DNA from: a virus
Direction: 5' to 3' (one strand)
Length of the DNA stretch: 28,345 nucleotides
Virus record (IMG/VR): IMGVR_UViG_3300025151_000217
Span: 1 to 28,345 of that record
Position 1 is the stretch's first letter; each line of letters begins with the position of its first letter. Both the position numbers and the translations under genes were made by a program. The notes under the pieces were generated by a model. It was not told the DNA's origin and ran no database searches. It was given only the letters and a program-made list of their open reading frames with translations. Below, piece by piece: positions 19,886 through 28,332 of the stretch.

Positions 19886-21211
19886 TTAAGCTATGCTAAC
19901 TTCGTCAGTCTTAGCAAAAGAAACTGCGTTTCTAACGCCAACATCGACTTCAGCAAGCAATGTTAATCTGACAGTTCCAGACTTGTCTCCCGAAAATGGA
20001 TTCACCATTATGCTTGGCGATCCAAAATTTGCCACGACAAGTTGACTGAAATCTCCAAAGACCAATGCAGAAGCATCGTTACCGCCATCGCCCGGATCGA
20101 GCGTTGTTGGCACGTTGCTTGTGAACTGGATTGGATAGCCATAGAGGTTATCCCAAGGGTCATTCAGAAGCATTACGCTATCTGTTGAGCCAACCCTTAC
20201 AGTGGATGCCAACTTGGACTTCACAGCAGGGTGTGACAGGAATCCAGCAGAAGCGTTGTTAACGATTCCGTTATCTTCCTCAACCAACTTCACAAGTGCA
20301 ATAATGTCAGCCCATGTTAGTGAGTCAACATCTGTGCCTGATGAAATATCAAGGTTGTTGATTCCTGATGTGTTCAAGATGCCAGTAGGTTGACCAGAAG
20401 AACCGCTACCATTGATGGCATGGAACTCTGTGCGGTCAGCCGCAGAACGCAGAAGGTCATCACGAACAATTTGCTCAATGCTTGGCACTGACTCCATTGC
20501 GAGTAATCTGGAAATTTCCACAAACGATCCCATCGTGCGGGGCTGGAGGGTTAAAGCACCGTCTGTTCCTGCGCCATCACCTACATCGCCAAGTTCTTCA
20601 ACAAAGCCAGCAGATGCGCCTGTTGCAAGCTTTGGCATTTTTACACGCCCTGTAAGCCCTGACATAAATGTTGCGCCCAACTCACCTAACACAAGTTTTG
20701 CTCTGAGTGCTTCAATGAACATATCGCCGCGATGCTCTGTTGGAACAAAGTCATCAAAGACAACTTCAGAACCTGTTGCACCTGTTGCGGCTGTTGACAA
20801 TGCGCCACGTTGCGCCCAGACAAAGTCAGGAACATAAAAGCCTTCACTTCCTCTGCCAACTTTACGAGCAATCTCGTCATTCATTTCACGCTCAAAGCCA
20901 GCTTCACGCCAATCGTTTGTGATTTGCGCTTGAACCATTCTGCCAAGTGAGTAGCTACGCTTCTCTTTGACAGGTGCATCAACAACTGATGCTGGTGTTT
21001 CAAGTGGCTTATCATTAGCGATTGACTCTAATAGCTGACCACGGAACTCGCTAACATCTAGTCCGTCCCTGATAGCTTGTTCGCCAAGGTCACGTTTGTT
21101 TAGCTTGGCGGCGATAGCAAGAATCTCACTATCATTTTTTCGTGCGGCTTTGACAGCTTCTGCCTTCGCCGCTTCAAGGTCTACACCTTGATTTTCAATA
21201 TTATCAGACAT
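19886..21211 (-). CDS. Major capsid protein (HK97 fold), internal start
   Basis: This is the in-frame C-terminal 441 codons of the long ORF 19886-22675. An excellent ribosome site, AAGGAG with a 6-base ATTAAT spacer, precedes an ATG at 21211 (MSDNIENQG). The product would have a helical, charged N-terminal delta domain (about 80 residues) and an HK97-like capsid body (RSYSLGRMVQAQI onward), ending NAVSFAKTDEVSIA. Capsid subunits are needed in hundreds of copies, so separate translation from this site is likely the main source. The delta domain would act as scaffold and be removed by the fused or free protease. Confidence 0.82.
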   Translation of the reverse strand: MSDNIENQGVDLEAAKAEAVKAARKNDSEILAIAAKLNKRDLGEQAIRDGLDVSEFRGQLLESIANDKPLETPASVVDAPVKEKRSYSLGRMVQAQITNDWREAGFEREMNDEIARKVGRGSEGFYVPDFVWAQRGALSTAATGATGSEVVFDDFVPTEHRGDMFIEALRAKLVLGELGATFMSGLTGRVKMPKLATGASAGFVEELGDVGDGAGTDGALTLQPRTMGSFVEISRLLAMESVPSIEQIVRDDLLRSAADRTEFHAINGSGSSGQPTGILNTSGINNLDISSGTDVDSLTWADIIALVKLVEEDNGIVNNASAGFLSHPAVKSKLASTVRVGSTDSVMLLNDPWDNLYGYPIQFTSNVPTTLDPGDGGNDASALVFGDFSQLVVANFGSPSIMVNPFSGDKSGTVRLTLLAEVDVGVRNAVSFAKTDEVSIA

Positions 21212-22675
21212 ATTAATCTCCTTATCTGATCGTTGCGAAAGTTCGGAAACTGCTCGCCCGACCCCCACGGCTGACGAGCCGTCGGCTGGCACCGCAACAA
21301 GACTGATTTCCATAGGCGTGGTGCGAACACGAACAATACCATCCGCGTCATCCTCACGCACAACTTGACCATCAATACGATAGCCAACTGAGATGTTCAT
21401 GCGTATTCCATCACGAACATCATCGAACATTTCAGAGGCACGTTGACTTTTACCAAATCGAACGATTGCACGAAGTCTGCGCTCTTCCTCATCCAGTTCA
21501 ACTCTTTCAACCACACCAATCTGGTCATTCATATCATGCCCAAAAAGTAACGGAGCGCGACCTGAGTTTAAAAACTCTAAGTTCATGCTCTCCCTAGTGT
21601 GGTCAATAACTTCAATACCAAAATCACGTTCAACAGGCTCTTCACTTGAAACGCCAACCCGAACCATTCTGGTATCTTCATCTATAAACCTATCTTCTTC
21701 AAAGAAATGACCGCGCTTGACCATATTTGTTCGGTCTAGCCTTTCCATCTCTTTTTCTTCATCTTCTTTTTCTTCATAATGATATGGTCTAGCCTCCATA
21801 TCTTTATCATCGCCAGTGGCTTCCATCTCTGGCATGGACTTGCCAAAGGTTATGATGTAAGCATCCTCAGTTTCCTCAACATTTTGGATGTGTCTCTCAT
21901 GTAAATTTTCCATAGCTCTTTCCTTAGTTGAAAGCGGATGCCCCAATGGTAGCAAATCCTGATCGTGTTTTCCACCTTGAAAACGTCCATTTCGTAAAGC
22001 AAATAATAGACTGTTCACGCGAGCATAACCCCATTGCTCTGGTGAAGCTACGTTTGGTCTAACTGAAGCTGGCGAGGTTTTATATGCACCTATCCCCCTC
22101 AACATACATTCAGCAAGCATTGAAAGCGTTGCACGTTTTGTCGAGTCATCTCCATATTCTTCGTTATGCTCTTTAACTTTTCTTTCTAATGCTTCACGAA
22201 CATTATCGCTTAAATCGCTTATGGCACGTTCATTGTCTCTGTCTTGCTGTGCCTGACTTGCAGAGCCATACTCTTTCTGCTCGACATATTTGATAGCCTC
22301 CAATACAACATCTTTCATTTTTTGCTCACCCAATACGCCTATGATTCCCCACTTCATCTGGGCTATTATTCCGCCGATATTTGATGGTCTGCCAGCCTTT
22401 TCACCAGACTTGAATTGTGATCCGTCCTCAAAATGTCTAGCCGCCCACGCTTCACGCTCTTTTATCCAATCTATAACGCCTTGCGTTTCTTCACCATCGC
22501 GCGCTTTTGTCCATAAATTAAACGCCTCACTGCCTCTAATATTGCCGCCAGCTTTATAAATATCTGGATTATCTTTCTTTATTCCAGCGATAAAGTCATA
22601 ATCAAACTGCGGATAGTTGCTGTTCCGCAAGCTAATTTTTTTATCCTCACCCTTAACTGGAAAATCAGTCGCCAT
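19886..22675 (-). CDS. Prohead protease - major capsid fusion with extra N-terminal domain
   Basis: This ORF of about 930 codons has three parts (residues counted from an ATG at 22687). Residues 1-270 are an uncharacterised domain with KKISLRNSNYPQFDYDF (16-32), EREAWAARHF (77-86) and WGYARVNSLLFALRNGRF (219-236). Residues 350-480 look like an S78 prohead protease: LLFGHD with H384, MNISVGY with S433 and TTPMEISLVAVPAD with E460. Residues 493-933 are the capsid protein. No stop separates protease from capsid. The ATG at 22675 overlaps the portal stop by 11 bases; the ATG at 22687 is an alternative. The protease would mature the prohead by cutting scaffold segments. Confidence 0.85.
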   Translation of the reverse strand: MATDFPVKGEDKKISLRNSNYPQFDYDFIAGIKKDNPDIYKAGGNIRGSEAFNLWTKARDGEETQGVIDWIKEREAWAARHFEDGSQFKSGEKAGRPSNIGGIIAQMKWGIIGVLGEQKMKDVVLEAIKYVEQKEYGSASQAQQDRDNERAISDLSDNVREALERKVKEHNEEYGDDSTKRATLSMLAECMLRGIGAYKTSPASVRPNVASPEQWGYARVNSLLFALRNGRFQGGKHDQDLLPLGHPLSTKERAMENLHERHIQNVEETEDAYIITFGKSMPEMEATGDDKDMEARPYHYEEKEDEEKEMERLDRTNMVKRGHFFEEDRFIDEDTRMVRVGVSSEEPVERDFGIEVIDHTRESMNLEFLNSGRAPLLFGHDMNDQIGVVERVELDEEERRLRAIVRFGKSQRASEMFDDVRDGIRMNISVGYRIDGQVVREDDADGIVRVRTTPMEISLVAVPADGSSAVGVGRAVSELSQRSDKEINMSDNIENQGVDLEAAKAEAVKAARKNDSEILAIAAKLNKRDLGEQAIRDGLDVSEFRGQLLESIANDKPLETPASVVDAPVKEKRSYSLGRMVQAQITNDWREAGFEREMNDEIARKVGRGSEGFYVPDFVWAQRGALSTAATGATGSEVVFDDFVPTEHRGDMFIEALRAKLVLGELGATFMSGLTGRVKMPKLATGASAGFVEELGDVGDGAGTDGALTLQPRTMGSFVEISRLLAMESVPSIEQIVRDDLLRSAADRTEFHAINGSGSSGQPTGILNTSGINNLDISSGTDVDSLTWADIIALVKLVEEDNGIVNNASAGFLSHPAVKSKLASTVRVGSTDSVMLLNDPWDNLYGYPIQFTSNVPTTLDPGDGGNDASALVFGDFSQLVVANFGSPSIMVNPFSGDKSGTVRLTLLAEVDVGVRNAVSFAKTDEVSIA
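21211..21223 (-). promoter_or_regulatory. Strong internal ribosome-binding site for capsid protein
   Basis: AAGGAG (21218-21223 on the plus strand as CTCCTT) lies six bases before an in-frame ATG at 21211, inside the protease-capsid ORF. It is among the best ribosome sites of the window and decides the capsid start. Confidence 0.85.
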
Positions 22676-24158
22676 CTTCAAACCCATCTACATCTGCTTC
22701 AACAGGGAATTTTGCACCAAATGGCTCAAACGCCATCTTCAGCCCATATCTTTCAGCCATTTGTTTGTCTGATTGTATCTGGCTAAAGACATCCTCAACA
22801 TCACGCCCATAATTAGCCGCAACATCTGACAGGCTAACCATTCCATTACTTACCGCTTGAATGTTTGCGTTTATCTCGCGCTGTGGATCAACCCATGCAA
22901 ATCCACGCCCACGGAAAACAACATTATCAGCAAACTTATCAAACTTATCTATGGGCAAAGTAATATCACCAGCAATCATTGCATTTTCTAGCCACGCTCT
23001 AAACACTGGCTCACAAAAATGCTCAATCAAAAAAGATTGAATCATTTTGTAATGGTCGCGCTCTTCAATCGTTCCCTGCCGTATAGAAGAATAGCTAACG
23101 CCAGTTAAATCATTTGATAGGCTTGTATAACTAACATTCAAACCAGAGGCTATGCCGCGCAAGATTGCAGTCTGAAAGCCCTCAAATGTTGTCGTTGGGT
23201 GATTAGGATCAATAAGTTTTAAGTCTTGACCTTCTGGCAACTGGAATATGCTGGCTGGCTCAAAGTCAACAACAGGCATATCGCTTTCAGTCTCATCGTC
23301 CCCGACAAAATCTTCCCCAGTCGGAGATGTTAAAACAGCAAATTTAGATGCCGCCGCCCTTGCCGCGACAAGGCTGGCTTCTGCAAAACCATCCAACATC
23401 TTCAATCCTGTTATGGCTGGCGACATAAAAGGCTCACCTCTTGTTTGGTGCGTTCTAGCTGGCATAAATAAATGAATCATTTCATCAGCAGGAACACGAA
23501 TATGCTCTCTGTTTTTTGGCGTGGTAAAAAAGCTATCATTCGGGTGACTTGTCAAAACGTAATAAGCAACTGGTCTATGAAACTCATCTAGCTCCACGCC
23601 CATTCTTATTTCATTATTATTGCTTTCATTGCGTCCATTCTTCTGGTCGTCAACTAAATCGGCTTCAATAAATTGCAGTGTGAAATTATTATTAAATTTT
23701 CTGTTTCTTATTTTCTTAATAAATACTTCGCCATCCCTAGCTAGTGTTTCTGCTGTTACTCTTTGGCAGTCTAGCCAACTAAGTCTGCCTGTTACATCTG
23801 CGTTACCAACCCTGCCCCATGACCTAAATGCGTTTTCAATGATTGCATTGCCAGCCGCATCCAATGTCCTATCTTCATTTCTAGCCCTGACTTGTGTATT
23901 GAAACCTTTTTCACCGACGACATTCGTTTTTATGAGGTTTAAAAAACGCTTTGCGTATTCATTATTCCTAGCTAAATCCCTGCTTCTGTTTCTTAGTATT
24001 GGCAGTGAGTTTTTAAGCTCACTATCAGCAGAAAAACTACTGGCTACAAAATCACCAAAAAGGCGACCACTGTTTGCGCCTCCATACGAGCGATATAATT
24101 TTTTATATCTTGATTGCTTTGGTTTTTCAGAACGGCTCATGAAATCTAAAATGCCCAT
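22665..24158 (-). CDS. Portal protein (lambda gpB type)
   Basis: This 497-residue protein matches the lambda-type portal family in length and motifs: YRSYGGANSGRLFGDF (23-38), then SLPILRNRSRDLARNNEYAK (about 51-70) and RFLNLIKTNVVGEKGF, and later the RDGEVFIKK strand (about 140) and EMIHLFMPARTHQTRGEP. Twelve copies would form the DNA gate of the head and bind the terminase. The C-terminal acidic end (VDGFEDGD) overlaps the start of the protease-capsid ORF. The start at 24158 lies two bases after the upstream stop, with GAAGG upstream. Confidence 0.92.
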   Translation of the reverse strand: MGILDFMSRSEKPKQSRYKKLYRSYGGANSGRLFGDFVASSFSADSELKNSLPILRNRSRDLARNNEYAKRFLNLIKTNVVGEKGFNTQVRARNEDRTLDAAGNAIIENAFRSWGRVGNADVTGRLSWLDCQRVTAETLARDGEVFIKKIRNRKFNNNFTLQFIEADLVDDQKNGRNESNNNEIRMGVELDEFHRPVAYYVLTSHPNDSFFTTPKNREHIRVPADEMIHLFMPARTHQTRGEPFMSPAITGLKMLDGFAEASLVAARAAASKFAVLTSPTGEDFVGDDETESDMPVVDFEPASIFQLPEGQDLKLIDPNHPTTTFEGFQTAILRGIASGLNVSYTSLSNDLTGVSYSSIRQGTIEERDHYKMIQSFLIEHFCEPVFRAWLENAMIAGDITLPIDKFDKFADNVVFRGRGFAWVDPQREINANIQAVSNGMVSLSDVAANYGRDVEDVFSQIQSDKQMAERYGLKMAFEPFGAKFPVEADVDGFEDGD

Positions 24159-24160
24159 CT

Positions 24161-24742
24161 TTAAAACCTTCCCAAAATAGTTGCTTTAGTTTTTCTGCCA
24201 TGAGTTATCTGTTCTTTTCTTCTTATTTCGTTAACTTCACGCCTGTAGTAATCACGCCATTGTAACAACTCATCGATGGCAAGTTTAGTCAGTGACCTGC
24301 CTTGTATTGAGTAAGAGGCAACATCGCTATCTGCTTTGCCCTCAAGTATGCTTTCTATTTTGCCAAGCATTATTTCCGCATGGTGTCGCGGATCAACATT
24401 ATTATCATAGTCAGTAGAAACTTTTATCTGACCACGATCGACAACAATACGCTCGTTATCGGAATCACGTTCAATCTCTATCTGATAATGATAATTTCCT
24501 ACAGTATAATTTGCGCTTGTTGCAGAGGCTACAGAAAACAAATAATCATTATCTGATGCGCTTGCAGTAATTGTAAACTCTGTGTTTGCGCCAGTTGATA
24601 TTCGCGCCACAAACTTCATCGTAAATAAACTATTATCGTAATCGCCAGAAAACTCAGTAATTTTAAACTGGATAAAGTCACCGACAAATACTTCTTCTGG
24701 AACACCTACTGGCGCATTTGCGGCATCAAATAAATTAGGCAC
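24161..24742 (-). CDS. Head completion/adaptor protein: beta domain plus gpW-like C-terminus
   Basis: From GTG at 24742 (GGGGG 8 bases upstream) this gene encodes 193 residues; a GTG at 24751 lies too close to that ribosome site. Residues 1-113 are beta-rich (FVGDFIQFKITEF to RGQIKVSTDYD), like an Ig-type fold. Residues 118-178 have helix, short hairpin (ASYSIQGRSLT) and helix (IDELLQWRDYYRREVNEIRR), the topology and G-R-S/L-x-E-L pattern of lambda gpW. gpW is only about 68 residues, so this would be an enlarged form. It lies between the terminase and portal genes, exactly the lambda W position. Confidence 0.68.
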   Translation of the reverse strand: MPNLFDAANAPVGVPEEVFVGDFIQFKITEFSGDYDNSLFTMKFVARISTGANTEFTITASASDNDYLFSVASATSANYTVGNYHYQIEIERDSDNERIVVDRGQIKVSTDYDNNVDPRHHAEIMLGKIESILEGKADSDVASYSIQGRSLTKLAIDELLQWRDYYRREVNEIRRKEQITHGRKTKATILGRF

Positions 24743-24767
24743 TCTTAGCACCCCCTATAATAAAAGT

Positions 24768-26645
24768 TCACCGCCAGCCCTGCACAAAATTAGACTGCTT
24801 CCTTGCCCTCTGCCTTCTTTTCGGCTTGGCTTTCTCAATGTCAGCATCTGTTGCGCCTGATTTAGCAGACCTCTGTATTAGCATATTAACCGAAATTCCC
24901 ATAATGTTCAACGCCGCTAAAGCATATACCCTGCAATCGAGTGCTTCGTTTCTTGGTCGAACCTTTATCCACTCTCTTCTGTGAAAGCCTTTGTGATATT
25001 TTTTTACAACCTTTTCGGCTGTAAGCTGTTTAAAATATTCGTCTGTGTAATGCTTCGGGAAGTGACAGTAGCCAGCACCTTGCTCTTTTATTTTGAGTCT
25101 TGAATAAACAATCTCTTTAGCGGTATCCACGCCAATGCTCCACAGCTTACATTTTAAATTATTATTAGTTGATGGTCTGCCATTTATTAGCGGCTTACCT
25201 TCACCGCCTATACCTTTAATGGCAAATATGCGCCGCCCCAGTCGTGGCTTGCAAAACTTATAAACTGCTTGAGTGTGATGACCGCCACTGTCAATGCAAG
25301 CCCCCTTTATAGCTAACTGGACTCCGTCCTCTCTTTCCCAAGTCAACTGCAAATAAGCATCTAACTCAGCCCATACATTTGCGCTGTTCGGATCGCCATA
25401 AAATGTTCTATAATCAACACTCCACGTTTCTTCATCACTGCCCCAACCCACAGTCTCGCACTCTAATCGATCACTCTGGCAATCGATGCCAGCAGTTAAT
25501 ATGACAACACCCTCTGGCACTTTTTCGCCATAATCTTCACGATGGCTTGCTATATCAAAATCATCAACACGCTCACCTTCATCCGTCCACGTTTCTCCTA
25601 AAAATGAATTAACAAAAACACGCAATGTCTCAGGCAGTTTCTTTGCCTCTAAAAAATCTTTAACCGCACTCTCTAAACTAGTCCATGGAGAATATAACCC
25701 TGATAATCGGAAACCCGCCTTCCCGACTACCTCTGGCATGGTGGCTTGCCAGCTACCCCTGCGAATCGCCCTAAACCGATCTGCATCATCCCAAACAACA
25801 CCGCAATGCTCACAAATATAAACGGCTGTTTGAGGTTTGTCTTGTTCCCAGTTTACGTTTTTCCATTTTAAAACTTGATGCTCACCACACTCATGGCATG
25901 GCACATAAAATTCACGCTTGTCTGTTTCTTCAAAAGCAGAGGCTATTCTACTGCTTCCCTCATTTGTTGGAGTGCTGACCATCACTGTTTTTTTATTCCA
26001 AAATGTCATGGCACGTTTTTTAGCCAGCGCAATGCTATCCCCCTCGCTGGTCACTGTGTATCTATCCACCTCATCAAATAATAAAACTCTGATCGGACGC
26101 GATGCCAGCGATGCGGCTGAGTTAGAGCCGACCAATGTAATATGACCGCCCTCAAATGTTTTATGGTAAGTCGTATTATTAGAGTCACGACTGCGCGGAT
26201 CTTTTACCTTATTTGCTAATACAGGAGTATCACGCAACATAGGCGACAGCCTATCTTTGCTAAATGTTGCCGCCATATCTAGCGTGGGCTGGATACACAT
26301 TATAGGCGATGCGTCTTGAGATATATAATATCCGATGGTGTTTAATATTATTTCTGTTTTGCCAACTTGCGCTGACGACATAACCACAACCTCATCAATC
26401 TTTTCGTCGGTTATAGCATCCATGATGCCGCGCTGATACTCGGCACGTTCTGTCGACCAGCCGCCAGCCTCGGCTGATGCCTCACGACTTAACACGCGAT
26501 ACTGGTCTGCCCATTCACTTATTTTTAACTCTGGCGGTGGAGCTAGTGCCTTCATCGTTTGCGCCGTTATCTGGCTCAACGATGGAGGAACGGATAGGGT
26601 TAGCCGTTTTGACTTCGACCGCCGCGAGTTCCGCGAGTGCTTCAT
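24768..26645 (-). CDS. Large terminase subunit (GpA type)
   Basis: This 625-residue DNA-packaging motor and nuclease has Walker A SAQVGKTE (91-98), Walker B VLLFDE (187-192), a four-Cys zinc cluster (C250, C253, C278, C281), and the nuclease motifs AGIDCQSDRLE (about 385-395, D388) and NEALDCRVYALAAL near the C-terminus. This matches lambda gpA-type terminases, which make cohesive ends. The ATG at 26645 has AAAGGA seven or eight bases upstream, so the 131-base overlap with the small terminase gene is probably real; a later ATG at 26555 has no good ribosome site. Confidence 0.95.
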   Translation of the reverse strand: MKHSRNSRRSKSKRLTLSVPPSLSQITAQTMKALAPPPELKISEWADQYRVLSREASAEAGGWSTERAEYQRGIMDAITDEKIDEVVVMSSAQVGKTEIILNTIGYYISQDASPIMCIQPTLDMAATFSKDRLSPMLRDTPVLANKVKDPRSRDSNNTTYHKTFEGGHITLVGSNSAASLASRPIRVLLFDEVDRYTVTSEGDSIALAKKRAMTFWNKKTVMVSTPTNEGSSRIASAFEETDKREFYVPCHECGEHQVLKWKNVNWEQDKPQTAVYICEHCGVVWDDADRFRAIRRGSWQATMPEVVGKAGFRLSGLYSPWTSLESAVKDFLEAKKLPETLRVFVNSFLGETWTDEGERVDDFDIASHREDYGEKVPEGVVILTAGIDCQSDRLECETVGWGSDEETWSVDYRTFYGDPNSANVWAELDAYLQLTWEREDGVQLAIKGACIDSGGHHTQAVYKFCKPRLGRRIFAIKGIGGEGKPLINGRPSTNNNLKCKLWSIGVDTAKEIVYSRLKIKEQGAGYCHFPKHYTDEYFKQLTAEKVVKKYHKGFHRREWIKVRPRNEALDCRVYALAALNIMGISVNMLIQRSAKSGATDADIEKAKPKRRQRARKQSNFVQGWR

Positions 26646-27072
26646 TGACGTTTTCCTTTAAAATCTTTTTTGCTTCAGTTATGTCGTTAGCCGCGAATAC
26701 TGTGGTCGCCGCTTTTGTTGGGACAGATAACACTCTAGAGCGCATATTGGATACCATAACCTCCCACGCATCTTTTACATCCTGCGCTGGTATCAAGTCG
26801 TTTGACATCTGTTCGCGTTCCATCTCAGCCATATCAGCTTTTGCTTTTGTAAGCCTTGCGCGATGTGCCGCATAATCATCACCGCCGACATCGCTGTTAA
26901 CCGCCTTCTGCCGCAAGTAATGAATATAAGCGCGGACGACAGGAACAAGTTCATATCTACCGCGAGCCGCCTTTGGCAATACGCCATCTTTTGCAAGCTG
27001 GTTAACTCTGCGCTCTGTTAAATCTAATAGCTTTGCGACTGTTGCGAGTGGAACTGTATTATTTGCCGCCAT
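26515..27072 (-). CDS. Small terminase subunit (Nu1-like)
   Basis: This 185-residue protein begins with a winged-helix DNA-binding domain (VPLATVAKLLDLTERRVNQL at 7-26, then a GRYELVPVVRAYIHYL strand-helix), like lambda Nu1, which binds cosB. A long charged helix follows (AAHRARLTKAKADMAEMERE) and a central helical domain contains MSNMRSRVLSVPTKAATTVF. The C-terminal part (after about residue 142) overlaps the large terminase gene in another frame. Its ATG overlaps the last codons of the methyltransferase fusion by 14 bases, with GGAG a few bases upstream. Confidence 0.88.
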   Translation of the reverse strand: MAANNTVPLATVAKLLDLTERRVNQLAKDGVLPKAARGRYELVPVVRAYIHYLRQKAVNSDVGGDDYAAHRARLTKAKADMAEMEREQMSNDLIPAQDVKDAWEVMVSNMRSRVLSVPTKAATTVFAANDITEAKKILKENVNEALAELAAVEVKTANPIRSSIVEPDNGANDEGTSSTARVKNK

Positions 27073-28285
27073 CGCGCTCCGCTTTCATTTCGTTAAATGT
27101 TTTGCCTGTTTCTGCGTGGACTGCTTCCTTGCCTGTGAAGTCTTGCCAGCGTTTTATGATTACATCAACATAAACTTCATCTAGTTCCATCATGCGACAA
27201 TTCCGACCAGTTTTTTGACATGCTAAAAGTGTTGAGCCAGAGCCGCCAAATAGGTCAACTATATTTTTTTCATTATTAAATTCTAATAATATTTTTTCTG
27301 ATAGAAGAACAGGCTTTTGAGTTGGATGAACTCTTTTACCACTTTCACCCTCTCTATTCATTCCGTCCCATGTGACTTTGTATTTTTTTACAACTATCCC
27401 CTTAATGTTCGACCATGCTAATTCACAATCTGAGAAAGATGTGCCTTCACCTCTATTCTTATCCCAGACAAACCATCTTCCACCTATCGGTAATTTGTCA
27501 TTGTAATAATTTGCTCCCCATAAAATATATTTTGCATCAGGAAAAGATAAAAAAATATGTGATGGATTATATTCATCATCATCACCAATCACCGCCTTAT
27601 ATTCGGCGGCTTGAACTTTATTAGCTCCGCAAATTGTCCCATTTCTTGCTTTAGCTCCGCCAATTGTCCCATTTCTTGCTTTAGCTCCGCCAACAACACT
27701 GATTCCATAAGGCGGATCGGTAAAAACCATATCAGCCTTGTTGCCATCCATCAATTTATCAACCGCATCAACACTAGTGCTGTCACCACACATGAGCCGA
27801 TGATTGCCAAGCGTCCAGATGTCACCTAACACGCTCACTGGCTCATCAGGTAACTCAGGCACATCATCCTCATCGGTAAAGCCTTCTACGGCTTCGGTTA
27901 ACATGCCGTTAAGTTCGTCATCATCAAAGCCTGTAAGCAATAAATCATAATCCAGATTATCAAGGTCAGAAAGTTCAAGCCTTAACAAATCCAAATCCCA
28001 CTCAGCCTCTTGGCTAACCCTGTTGTCTGCGATCCGATACGCCTTCACTTGTGCATCAGTTAAATCTTCTGCAATTTGAACTGGCACTTTATCCATGCCT
28101 AAAGTTCTAGCCGCTTCTAAACGTGTATGCCCTGCGATAACCACCATATCCTTATCGACCACGATAGGCTGTTGCCACCCAAATTCTTTTAAACTAGCGG
28201 AAACCTTCGCTATTGCCGCTTTATTTTGTCGTGGATTGCGGACGTATGGGATAGCCTCTTCAATTTTTACTGTTTTAATTTTCAT
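27059..28285 (-). CDS. ParB/sulfiredoxin-like domain fused to DNA methyltransferase
   Basis: This 408-residue protein has an N-terminal ParB-like nuclease/Srx domain (residues 3-105; PYVRNPRQ, IVVDKDMVVIAGHTRLEAAR with GHTR at 52-55) and a beta-class methylase. Catalytic motif IV is DPPYG (190-194), indicating N6-adenine (or N4-cytosine) methylation, and the SAM site is LFGGSGST (345-352). Such fusions are common beside phage terminase genes. A 30-bp tandem repeat inserts extra residues at about 199-220, directly after motif IV. It is the first gene after the right cos end; AAGGG lies about 10 bases before the ATG. Confidence 0.92.
   Translation of the reverse strand: MKIKTVKIEEAIPYVRNPRQNKAAIAKVSASLKEFGWQQPIVVDKDMVVIAGHTRLEAARTLGMDKVPVQIAEDLTDAQVKAYRIADNRVSQEAEWDLDLLRLELSDLDNLDYDLLLTGFDDDELNGMLTEAVEGFTDEDDVPELPDEPVSVLGDIWTLGNHRLMCGDSTSVDAVDKLMDGNKADMVFTDPPYGISVVGGAKARNGTIGGAKARNGTICGANKVQAAEYKAVIGDDDEYNPSHIFLSFPDAKYILWGANYYNDKLPIGGRWFVWDKNRGEGTSFSDCELAWSNIKGIVVKKYKVTWDGMNREGESGKRVHPTQKPVLLSEKILLEFNNEKNIVDLFGGSGSTLLACQKTGRNCRMMELDEVYVDVIIKRWQDFTGKEAVHAETGKTFNEMKAERDGGK
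27621..27692 (-). repeat. 30-bp tandem repeat, 2.4 copies, inside methyltransferase gene
   Basis: Two 30-base units (27621-27650 and 27651-27680) differ at one base, and a partial third copy runs to 27692. The unit is ten codons long (GGAKARNGTI and a variant), so the frame is kept. It directly follows the catalytic DPPYG motif of the protein. Confidence 0.95.
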
Positions 28286-28332
28286 AGAATAGAAACCCTT
28301 ATAATTTTTTCACTCGCTAGAATTTATCTGAC
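28286..28332 (-). promoter_or_regulatory. Leader between right cos end and packaging operon
   Basis: This 47-base A/T-rich leader contains TTATAA, a possible -10 box, and AAGGG as ribosome site, but no convincing -35 box. It is the only room for terminase binding sites on this side. No certain site is identified. Confidence 0.3.

Noticed and set aside
23620-24180. Plus-strand open frame of 186 codons
   Set aside because: It lies fully opposite the well-supported portal gene, has no ribosome site, and its translation is low-complexity Ser/Leu-rich text typical of an antisense shadow.
26465-26555. Shorter large terminase starting at 26555
   Set aside because: No good ribosome site lies upstream, whereas the ATG at 26645 has AAAGGA at suitable spacing.
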